37,222 nt of DNA from a virus, in IMG/VR virus record IMGVR_UViG_3300025133_000315, positions 1 through 37,222 of that record. One strand, 5' to 3'. The notes beneath the pieces were generated by a model that did no database searches, was not told where the DNA came from, and worked only from the letters and a program-made list of their open reading frames with translations. Made by a program: the position numbers and the translations under genes. This document shows positions 14,787 to 22,761 of the stretch, in pieces. The first letter of the stretch is position 1, and each line of letters opens with the position of its first letter.

Positions 14787-14814
14787 TTACAATGAAAAAA
14801 CAAAAGGAGAAAAC

Positions 14815-15003
14815 ATGAAAACATGTAAAGCAACATTTACTATTATTGATAACGAAGAAAGTAAACTAAACAGAACAGAAGTTATCGAAATGGTATTTAC
14901 TATAGATGATAATAGTAACATGATAGATTCAATGTTAAATTATTTATCTGAAGAAGAGGAAGAGTCGAAACAAGTCGGCTCTTCTATAATAACCAACCAC
15001 TAG
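14815..15003 (+). CDS. hypothetical acidic protein, 62 aa
   Basis: The ATG at 14815 follows AAAAGGAG by 6 bases; an upstream in-frame ATG overlaps the previous gene and has no ribosome site. The protein starts with a strand (KTCKATFTIIDNE) and ends with an acidic helix (NYLSEEEEESKQV). Function unknown. Confidence 0.7.
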   Translation: MKTCKATFTIIDNEESKLNRTEVIEMVFTIDDNSNMIDSMLNYLSEEEEESKQVGSSIITNH

Positions 15004-15011
15004 GAGCAAAC

Positions 15012-15287
15012 ATGAAAGATCATAATATTATGAGTCAGCATGGAATAACAGACGCAGAATTCATTAAAGAATTTAATTTATCTCCAGAGCTAGAAGGAAA
15101 ACCAGAGATAAACGAAGCAATGCTAGACATTATTGGCGTGAACAATGTTAAGGACGAAAAAGAAGCCTTAATAGAAAAAGGAATGAGACCAGATAAAGCT
15201 CAAAAAGAAGCTTATAAAATCGCAAATAAACTTAGAAAAGAAGCAGAAAAGAACCTAAAACAAGTTATAAAGGTTCGTGGATACTAA
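15012..15287 (+). CDS. hypothetical protein, 91 aa, last gene of + arm
   Basis: TAGGAG lies 5 bases upstream. The acidic first half (DAEFIKEFNLSPELEGKPE) is followed by a highly basic helix (KAQKEAYKIANKLRKEAEKNLKQ), so the protein is charge-split. The stop codon is at the foot of the bidirectional terminator. No recognised family. Confidence 0.75.
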   Translation: MKDHNIMSQHGITDAEFIKEFNLSPELEGKPEINEAMLDIIGVNNVKDEKEALIEKGMRPDKAQKEAYKIANKLRKEAEKNLKQVIKVRGY

Positions 15288-15339
15288 AAAAAACCCCCTA
15301 CAAGAGGCCTTAACGGAATCTTGTAGGGGGTTTTTTTTT
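15286..15339. terminator. bidirectional rho-independent terminator
   Basis: CCCCCTACAAGA (15294-15305) pairs perfectly with 15319-15330 across a 13-base loop. The stem is flanked by a run of A on the left (15286-15293) and nine T on the right (15331-15339). It therefore reads as an intrinsic terminator on both strands. It separates the convergent gene sets ending at 15287 (+) and 15359 (-). Confidence 0.95.
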
Positions 15340-15358
15340 ACTTTTTATTTTACTTTTA

Positions 15359-18300
15359 TCAACGAGATGCTTTAAAATCCTGAACGTGTTGGTCAGACTG
15401 GCGAGTTGGAAAGTCCCAACCATACTGATACATATCTTCTATATTCATCTTTGCAACATATTCTCCTCTTAATGTATTCAAACGATTAATAATTTTTTGC
15501 ACAGAGTGTGGAGTTTTAATAGTCTTACCAGCAGCCTCACTTTTCATTCTATTGTAAATATAAATAGCTGGCATTCCTTCTTTAGTATTTTCTGTACCTA
15601 AAGCATACCTCATAATTTCTTGCCAATTATGCTCGTGTTTCTTTTCCATACCAGCCTTTACTGCCCAATCATAAAATCTAGCTGGGTCAGTATTGTAAAT
15701 ACCTTCTAATAAATTATTAATAACATTGTAATTTTTTCCCAAATGAATCAACTCTTTATGTAGGGCTTCAGAAAAAGCTTTAGCATGCTTAGGTGGTATC
15801 ATAACACCGTCAAAGATTTGAGCAGCATAAAAATTATTACCAAAACGCTTCTTCATTTTATCCATTGTACGCATCATTACCAAGGAATCCATTGATTGGG
15901 TTACCAAAACAGGAGCTTGTTTAGATGCTTTGTAAGTACCAATTTCTGCTGATTTACTGTAAGTCTTTCCAGCTGGGTCATTAACCCTTTCAAATGTATT
16001 GAAATACAAGCTTCGACTTTTTTGTTTTGCGGTTGCTTTTTTATTTAAGCTTCCTTTAAAACTCTTAGATTTATCTATTACTCTTTCAGATAAACCAAAC
16101 TCTATAAAATCATTATTATCAGTAATAGTGCGAGGTGCTACGCCTAATTCTACAGCTCTCGTAACAATAGCAGCTATAACTTTAGACAACGACTGTAGAT
16201 TAGGAAAATTAGTACCAATTGCTGTTTGCATTGCCACTGCAGAATCTTCGACAAACTTATGAAACAACCTTTCATCTTTTAATATCTCTTTTAATTTACC
16301 TTTAAACTCAGCACTATTTTCTATTTCACTCCATAGTTCATTTTTAAAAGCGTTTTTAATAGATGCTTCACCAGCACCGTATCCAAAAGTCATTAAGGGT
16401 TTTTTAGCGTACTTTCTTTGTGCCCCTAACTGTTGCCATATATGAGAAAACTTTGGTCCTAATGAACCACTATAGTTATTTGTTATCTCTAAAAACATAT
16501 CAGTTGTTAAGGTGTAAACATCGTTATGTGGGTCTGCACCCAACATGCCAGTATATAAACCAGTTTTTTGATCTCCAGCATACATTGAATTAATTGCTAC
16601 ACCATTAGCAGTTCCATCGATTTCTGTTATAAATCCAGACCTGTATTCTTTAAGTTTATTCTGTGGGTCTCTCATATACTCAAAAAGTTTTATACCTTCA
16701 TGTATAGCATTTATCGAAGACCAACCCTCTTCTTCTCCAGCTTTTCTTACAAGTTCAGGTGCTATACCAGCACCGCCTGCATTTGTGTGAGCATCTTGTA
16801 TTGCTTTCCAACCTCTTACAATCCCATTAAATTGGTCTGCTATTTGTTTATTACTACCATGTTTGACTTTGTTCATTCCAAACTTTTTTAAGATTCCAGC
16901 TTGCAAAGGTACAAGGTCATTCTGAGATGTTAAGTTATATACAATGGTTTGAGCTGCCTCAAGTAAACCCCTAGCTAATTTATTAGATTGATAGTTACCC
17001 AATGTTTGATCAACATGAACCCTCTTAGCTCCTCCAATAAAATGTGTATAGTAAAAGAAACCATCTTCAACATGATTCGCAATCCACTGCCAAGTTTCAT
17101 TCCAAGCTAAATCTTTTGCAAAGTCTCCATGATATTCTTCTACTAACCATTGTTGATTAGAGTCTTCAGCAGCTGGATTACCATAGTTAGGGTTTGGAAC
17201 TTTTCTTCCTGGGTTAGTATTAGGTTGGCCATTTATATAATCCTGTACTATATATCTAACCCTGTATGTTTCTCCATTCTCCCTTCTCTTATGGATTTTG
17301 CCATTCCATTCAATACCCTCTATATTTATAAAGTTTGGGCCCTCTAAGATATCTACAACCTCTTGGTTTCTCAATGAATCATTAATTTTAGCAGCCAAAT
17401 CTTTGTTTATTTTATGTTTAACACCATTCAAAGCATGAATACCTTTGTTAGTATCTTCAGCCTTTCCTGCTCTTCTATTAGGGTCTTCTTTTCTTTGTAG
17501 TTGTTTAGAGACTGTTGCTAATGCACCCGTTTGTCTTAATGGTGGATTGCTATGAACATCTCTTTTCATGCCAGGTATAACAAGGTTTCCTAATTCAGAT
17601 AATTCTTCCGCTGCATTTAAACCAGCTTCAGTAAGCTTAGTTACATAGACATCTTTATCATCTACTCTTTCTAATTCTGTTTTAAATAACCCCATTTTGT
17701 TAACATTTTCTGTTGTTTTATCTTTGTATGTAACAGAACCTAAAGCATCCGTCACAGCTCTCAAAGCAAGAGCTCCACCTATAGCCCTAGTTGTTGGGGT
17801 TCCATTCTTAACTTTAAAAGCACCTTCAATTATTCCTCCAATAGCTTCATGTGTTGCTACAGTAGCGTTTTTATTCTCTTGTTCTGTTCGTGTTTCTTCC
17901 GTCTGTTTATCATCTTTAATGCCTTCTTTTACACCAAGAGTTTTATCTTTAAGCACATGTAACACAGCATGTAAAGCTGCATCCGAGAAAGCTTCAGGTA
18001 CACCATTAGATTCTAGAGTTTTAAAATCTGTCAACCAAGTGCTCATATATTCAGCAACAGACCTTGGGTCTGTTCTTAAATCTTCTGCCGCTCTATTAAT
18101 GTAATCTTCGTAAGATGCTGATGACATACCAGTGGTTAAATTATTCATCTGATTAATTACTTTAGCAGAGTAATCTTTGTGGTCTTCTAAAACAATATTG
18201 GCATTTTCGATTCCACCCATTATATTTAAAGCAGCCTCTTGATCTTGAGCATTAATAGCCTCTCTTAAAGATGTAGCTGCTGACTCAGATGTATTACCCC

Positions 18301-18646
18301 TATTAACCAAATCCATATCAGTCAAAGTTTCTACATTTGGACCAGACATAACACCTTGATTAGTGTTTGGTCTTGGTGGTATTGCCTCAATGACACCCAT
18401 AGCCGCACCAACACTAGGGTTTTTTACAGCGTTATCAAGAACATTTTGTAATCCTTCAGAAGCTTCGGGGCTAACAATAGGCTGGGTGTATTCAGACTCT
18501 CTTAATATTGCTTCAAATTCGTCATCATCAGCTTTTTTCTTTTGGTTTTCTGCTATTATTTCCTCGATTCTTTTTTCATTAATAACATGTCTTTCTTCTA
18601 GTTTTTTACCGCCATACTTTCCTGTACTAACATTACTATAAGCCAT
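15359..18646 (-). CDS. putative virion RNA polymerase (N4 vRNAP-like)
   Basis: A 1095-aa protein, numbered from the ATG at 18646 (AAGGAG upstream). It carries the catalytic motifs of single-subunit RNA polymerases: motif A D677 in EIDGTANG; motif B K748-KPLMTFG-Y756-G, with the K-x7-Y spacing of T7 K631/Y639; motif C D946 in QIFDG, preceded by TQSMDSLVM. A segment at about 552-562 (YQSNKLARGLL) matches YQSSDLARGHL of the 811-aa polymerase at 8 of 11 positions. The first ~500 residues match nothing I recognise. It is the last gene of the late operon, after ejection proteins, so it is probably packaged and injected, like the N4 virion polymerase. The DxxGR motif is degenerate (around FIGGAKR), and motif C lacks the usual His. 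Packaging is inferred from position, not shown. Confidence 0.82.
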   Translation of the reverse strand: MAYSNVSTGKYGGKKLEERHVINEKRIEEIIAENQKKKADDDEFEAILRESEYTQPIVSPEASEGLQNVLDNAVKNPSVGAAMGVIEAIPPRPNTNQGVMSGPNVETLTDMDLVNRGNTSESAATSLREAINAQDQEAALNIMGGIENANIVLEDHKDYSAKVINQMNNLTTGMSSASYEDYINRAAEDLRTDPRSVAEYMSTWLTDFKTLESNGVPEAFSDAALHAVLHVLKDKTLGVKEGIKDDKQTEETRTEQENKNATVATHEAIGGIIEGAFKVKNGTPTTRAIGGALALRAVTDALGSVTYKDKTTENVNKMGLFKTELERVDDKDVYVTKLTEAGLNAAEELSELGNLVIPGMKRDVHSNPPLRQTGALATVSKQLQRKEDPNRRAGKAEDTNKGIHALNGVKHKINKDLAAKINDSLRNQEVVDILEGPNFINIEGIEWNGKIHKRRENGETYRVRYIVQDYINGQPNTNPGRKVPNPNYGNPAAEDSNQQWLVEEYHGDFAKDLAWNETWQWIANHVEDGFFYYTHFIGGAKRVHVDQTLGNYQSNKLARGLLEAAQTIVYNLTSQNDLVPLQAGILKKFGMNKVKHGSNKQIADQFNGIVRGWKAIQDAHTNAGGAGIAPELVRKAGEEEGWSSINAIHEGIKLFEYMRDPQNKLKEYRSGFITEIDGTANGVAINSMYAGDQKTGLYTGMLGADPHNDVYTLTTDMFLEITNNYSGSLGPKFSHIWQQLGAQRKYAKKPLMTFGYGAGEASIKNAFKNELWSEIENSAEFKGKLKEILKDERLFHKFVEDSAVAMQTAIGTNFPNLQSLSKVIAAIVTRAVELGVAPRTITDNNDFIEFGLSERVIDKSKSFKGSLNKKATAKQKSRSLYFNTFERVNDPAGKTYSKSAEIGTYKASKQAPVLVTQSMDSLVMMRTMDKMKKRFGNNFYAAQIFDGVMIPPKHAKAFSEALHKELIHLGKNYNVINNLLEGIYNTDPARFYDWAVKAGMEKKHEHNWQEIMRYALGTENTKEGMPAIYIYNRMKSEAAGKTIKTPHSVQKIINRLNTLRGEYVAKMNIEDMYQYGWDFPTRQSDQHVQDFKASR

Positions 18647-18660
18647 CAAATACTCCTTTA

Positions 18661-21600
18661 TTAAAAGCTAATTTCACTTGAACCACCTCTTTCATTGAAG
18701 CCCTTCCATCTACCCACTAAAGGAGTAAATTTCTTTCCATAATAAGCAGCTCTTGCTCCATCTCCACCTACAACACTTTCGATTAACTTAGCTGAATTAG
18801 CCAGAGTTCCTGTAAAAGGTCCTGCAAATTCATTAGCAAAGTCTATAGCGTCTCTATTAAAATCATAAATAGGATGAATGATATTCACTAACTCTCCAGG
18901 AGTTCCTAATAATCCAGAAGACACTAGTCCTCTTTGTATTTCTGCTGTGTCTTCTATCCATGGATTATATCCATCTTTAAATTTCCATTCATCTTTTAAG
19001 TCTTGTCCTAAAAACCCAAACATAATCATAGTTGCAGCCATTGCAACCGCCTGATATCTTGCTTCAGGATTACCATGCCTCACCTGCCTATAAATCCTAG
19101 GTAGAATATGAGAAGTAAAAGTTGATAGGAAACCCTTGTATTGTGTCATTAACCTAAAATGAGGATTAGAGTACCATAAAGGTCTATCTATTGCATTAGG
19201 ATTAGCTAACACGTTATCTACATATGAGTTCCTAGCAATCTGTAACTGTTCTATTAAATTAACAAACCTTTCATCGTTAGCTATTTTATTATACATTACA
19301 TCTCTATTTATAATTGTAGGGTCAGCTCTCAATATTATGATAGCATCTTTATATTCTTGTGCTAGTTTAGTTGGGTTAACATTTAATTCCCTTAACCTTT
19401 CATAAGCATCAGCTGCATAGTTACTTCCGCCATCTAAATATGTAGATACAATATATAAATCATCAACAATTGCATCTTGTGCCATTGCTAATTTAGCTAC
19501 ACGAGTACTATCAGTATATGGTTTAAGTAAGTTTAAAGTAAAGAAAGTTTGTAGCATATTCTTTTTAAACTTAGACATATGATCAATTTCTTGTCCAATA
19601 TCCATATGTCCCATTACACCATGCTTAATTGAATCATAACCAAAGTTATAAAAATCCAATTGGTTTTGGGTGTATTCGTCCATATTTATTCCTAGACCAC
19701 TCTTTACATTCTGAGCTGTTTCTATTAAAGACCTTTTATAATGTTTCTTTAAGTCTCTACTAGCCTTTTTAATTATTCCTACAATTCCTCCATGCTTTGG
19801 TGCATTAAGAAGTAATAAACCTATCTCAGGTAAAGACGCAAGTACAGATGTATCAAGTTGAGTTATTGTTCCAATGAAAGTTAAGTGCCCTTGAATACTA
19901 GCCAAGAACTTATTGCTTATTGGTTTATAATCTCCCCTACTTGCTGCAACAGAGTCTTTAACTAAAGCATTAATTCTAGGGTCCCAAGTATCTCCCATTT
20001 CTTTTTTAAGGTCTATTAACGCCCTATCTAAATTTATACCATTTTTACCAAGCATTTTTCTATCCATATCATGGTTAATGGTAGAGGTAATATTAAGCTT
20101 CAACTTTTCAAAGTTATCTTTCTCTAAGAAAACCTCATTCATTACTTGAGAATCTCTAAGATATAACTCTGTTCTTCTTAGGGTACCAGCCTTACGATGT
20201 TTAAATGCAATATCTTTAGTGTTATCGTGGGCGTATCCTTCGGGAGTATTAACAATATCCTCCCATAATTGCACAGCTGCTTCATGCTTCATTCTTCTTA
20301 AATCAGGTGGTTTTTTCCCTTCTGCAGGAGAATGCCAGCCAGTAACTAATGTTTGGATAAATAACTCTTTATTTTTTCTGACAGCCTCTGGATTTAACAC
20401 AGCAGATTTGTAAAAATAACCCTTTAAAGGGTCTCTAACTTCCTCTACTAAATTACTATGTGCAGCCCAAAGGGCATTAGTTGAACTATTTATTCTTTCA
20501 TGTAGTGTAATCAAGTCTTTTTCAATATATCTATACTTTTTATGCATAGGTCCATTAGTGTTACCTTCATCAGTTTCTCTCTGCCAAGCTTCAAATTCTC
20601 TCATTTTCGTATTATAATCCTTACCCGCCTTCCTAGTATTAAATATACGAATAAACTCAGATTTGACCATGTCAGCGTGGTTTAAAAGGCTATGCATTAA
20701 TAGTGTTTTATATTTGTATGCAGCCATACCTGCCATATGAGATGTGTTAGAGGGAGCAAATGTATCCATTATAATAGCAAGCTTATGCTTTGCTGCATCA
20801 CTTACATCATTACTATTCATAAACTTTTCTAATAGTCTTGCCCCGCCCTTTTGTACAGCCCTGCCAGGAAGTTCAGCAAGAGTTCTTAGTACACCCTTTT
20901 CTTTTATACTGTCCGCCTTACGCCCTTCTTCTTCATCTGCTTTAGAGCTCTTTGTTATCTCTGCTTCAGGGTCGATTATTTTTTTATTTAGCTTTTCAAG
21001 TTCTTCCTTTATATTACTGTACTTCTTATGCATAGGTCCAGCTAAATTTCCATTTTCAGACTCTTTTCTCCATTGTTTAAAATCTCTTATTGCTTCACCA
21101 TATTTTTCATCTTCTATGCTAGTATTAAATAGTCTGTTAAACGTATTTCTTAATTCGTCTTTTGATTCAATTTCTAAATGATTAATCCAAGCGTCATACT
21201 GTTCTATATTATTACCATCACCAAAGAAGTTTTTAGCTACGTCTGTAGATGCTTGAGAATATTGTCTTTGCATTTTTTTAAATGAGCCATACCCTTTTCC
21301 AGTTGTTAAAGTACCACCTAATGTACCACCTAGTAAAGCACCACCAGTAATAGCATTCACAAGAATTCTTTTATAATCCTCATCATTCCATTCTCTTTTA
21401 GATCCAGCTACTGATGCTGCATAAGAAGTTGATTCTTGTAAACCCTCAGTAACACCTTCACTCCCAGCTCCTTTTAAGAAAGAGGTTCCAAATTCCTTAG
21501 CCAATAAAGTTTTACTCATTTCAATATGTGCTATTGCTCCAGCTGCATCTGCAACTTCTTTTTCAACTTGGAATGTTGCTTCTTTTATTTTAGCTTTAGC

Positions 21601-22746
21601 TGCTGCTTCAGAAAGACCTTTCTTTTTTTGAAGTTCGATAGCTATCTTTTCCATTGCATCTTTCTTAAGTATAGAACTTGAATTAAGTAACCCATGTAAA
21701 CCAACCCTATCTAATACACCCATTACTATACCTGCAGACAATGCTGCGGCTGCATTACGCTCGTCCATATCGCCTTCCATACTACCGTATACTTCACCAG
21801 CATATGTTAATGCTGGGGGTATTGCACCAAGAGTTAATCCTAGAGCACTAGCACCTGCAATAAACGAACCAGCTGCTGCTGAACCAGCGATACCCATTAT
21901 ATAAGGTAATGCTTGTCCCATCATACCAGCCATATATCTACCTGCTTGTGTTATGTTTTCTATCTCGCCAACATCTTGAGCATAAGTAGGAAGTAAAGAG
22001 TTTTTATGTTCATATTCTTCTACCCCCATAGTTCCGTTTTGAAACATTTCTTCGTTGCCAATAGCATCACCTAGTGCTGCTTTAAATCCATGTAATGAAC
22101 CATAAATATTATTCCAGCCTGCGTCCCATCCAGTAGCAAATGCTGAATTAGCCTCGTTCTTTATATTTCTTCCTTGATGTCTGAACATTACATCGTTATA
22201 CAACCAAGGACTTTCTGCGAACTGTGCTTCATCTATAGCTTGTCGTTTAGGTATATAAATATCACCAGCACTACCAACATCAAGTTCATTTCTAGCTCTA
22301 TCCCAATACTGATCTCCATCGCCCACAAGGCTTCTCATCATTTTGCCTGCCCAATAAGCTTCTTGATCGCCTTTACCTGTGTAAGAAGTTAAATCAACTA
22401 AACCCTCTTGGTGTAGCTTTCTATTTAAAGATGTTTCTGTTTCTGGGTTGTAAGGAACACCTAATGTTCTACCATAAAAACCTGTGCCTTCTTCTTCTTG
22501 TTCACTAAAGCCCTGGTCTCGGATAACATCAGAGATAATTTGAGCTTGTTGGTAACCTCTAGCTGTTCCTGGTTTAGTTCCTTCCCCTTCTTCGTGAAAT
22601 ACTTCAGCTGTATCAAACCCTTTTCCACGGTATACTTCTCCTGACTTTGTATCTACCCATGTATCACCATCTTCTAAGTAATACTCACGTCCACCCATTT
22701 CAAAGGTTCCGTATTTGTCAATGAGCCATTCTTTATTTGCAACCAT
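18661..22746 (-). CDS. 1361-aa ejection protein with SNase-like domain
   Basis: A giant virion-type protein; AGGAGG lies 6 bases upstream. Residues about 17-100 keep the staphylococcal nuclease active-site pattern: DGDT (D28), R40, DTAE (D45, E48) and YGR (R93), comparable to D21, R35, D40, E43 and R87. Residues about 275-345 are hydrophobic and Gly/Ala-rich, with further hydrophobic patches near 460-480, 965-990 and 1230-1247, suggesting membrane insertion during DNA ejection. A module of about 60 residues (529-590) is repeated at 695-753. The size and place beside other large ejection proteins match the T7 gp15/gp16 or N4 internal protein role. No lytic transglycosylase motif was seen. Confidence 0.8.
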   Translation of the reverse strand: MVANKEWLIDKYGTFEMGGREYYLEDGDTWVDTKSGEVYRGKGFDTAEVFHEEGEGTKPGTARGYQQAQIISDVIRDQGFSEQEEEGTGFYGRTLGVPYNPETETSLNRKLHQEGLVDLTSYTGKGDQEAYWAGKMMRSLVGDGDQYWDRARNELDVGSAGDIYIPKRQAIDEAQFAESPWLYNDVMFRHQGRNIKNEANSAFATGWDAGWNNIYGSLHGFKAALGDAIGNEEMFQNGTMGVEEYEHKNSLLPTYAQDVGEIENITQAGRYMAGMMGQALPYIMGIAGSAAAGSFIAGASALGLTLGAIPPALTYAGEVYGSMEGDMDERNAAAALSAGIVMGVLDRVGLHGLLNSSSILKKDAMEKIAIELQKKKGLSEAAAKAKIKEATFQVEKEVADAAGAIAHIEMSKTLLAKEFGTSFLKGAGSEGVTEGLQESTSYAASVAGSKREWNDEDYKRILVNAITGGALLGGTLGGTLTTGKGYGSFKKMQRQYSQASTDVAKNFFGDGNNIEQYDAWINHLEIESKDELRNTFNRLFNTSIEDEKYGEAIRDFKQWRKESENGNLAGPMHKKYSNIKEELEKLNKKIIDPEAEITKSSKADEEEGRKADSIKEKGVLRTLAELPGRAVQKGGARLLEKFMNSNDVSDAAKHKLAIIMDTFAPSNTSHMAGMAAYKYKTLLMHSLLNHADMVKSEFIRIFNTRKAGKDYNTKMREFEAWQRETDEGNTNGPMHKKYRYIEKDLITLHERINSSTNALWAAHSNLVEEVRDPLKGYFYKSAVLNPEAVRKNKELFIQTLVTGWHSPAEGKKPPDLRRMKHEAAVQLWEDIVNTPEGYAHDNTKDIAFKHRKAGTLRRTELYLRDSQVMNEVFLEKDNFEKLKLNITSTINHDMDRKMLGKNGINLDRALIDLKKEMGDTWDPRINALVKDSVAASRGDYKPISNKFLASIQGHLTFIGTITQLDTSVLASLPEIGLLLLNAPKHGGIVGIIKKASRDLKKHYKRSLIETAQNVKSGLGINMDEYTQNQLDFYNFGYDSIKHGVMGHMDIGQEIDHMSKFKKNMLQTFFTLNLLKPYTDSTRVAKLAMAQDAIVDDLYIVSTYLDGGSNYAADAYERLRELNVNPTKLAQEYKDAIIILRADPTIINRDVMYNKIANDERFVNLIEQLQIARNSYVDNVLANPNAIDRPLWYSNPHFRLMTQYKGFLSTFTSHILPRIYRQVRHGNPEARYQAVAMAATMIMFGFLGQDLKDEWKFKDGYNPWIEDTAEIQRGLVSSGLLGTPGELVNIIHPIYDFNRDAIDFANEFAGPFTGTLANSAKLIESVVGGDGARAAYYGKKFTPLVGRWKGFNERGGSSEISF
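20488..21162 (-). repeat. internal duplicated module in the 1361-aa gene
   Basis: Codons 529-590 (21162-20977) and 695-753 (20664-20488) encode related segments. Both have an NxxFN/IFNT start, a KxRxFxxWxxE core, GN-x2-GPMHKKY and a following helix. The identity is also visible in DNA around TATGCATAGGTCCA on the + strand. This indicates an ancestral tandem or segmental duplication inside the gene. Confidence 0.8.
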
Positions 22747-22761
22747 GTATGCCTCCTGCGT

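Noticed and set aside
17697-18104. 135-codon open frame on + opposite the virion polymerase gene
   Set aside because: It lacks a ribosome site and lies antisense to a gene with strong catalytic motifs.
20744-21181. 145-codon Ser/Phe-rich frame on + opposite the 1361-aa gene
   Set aside because: The hydrophobic low-complexity product and absence of a ribosome site point to an antisense artefact.
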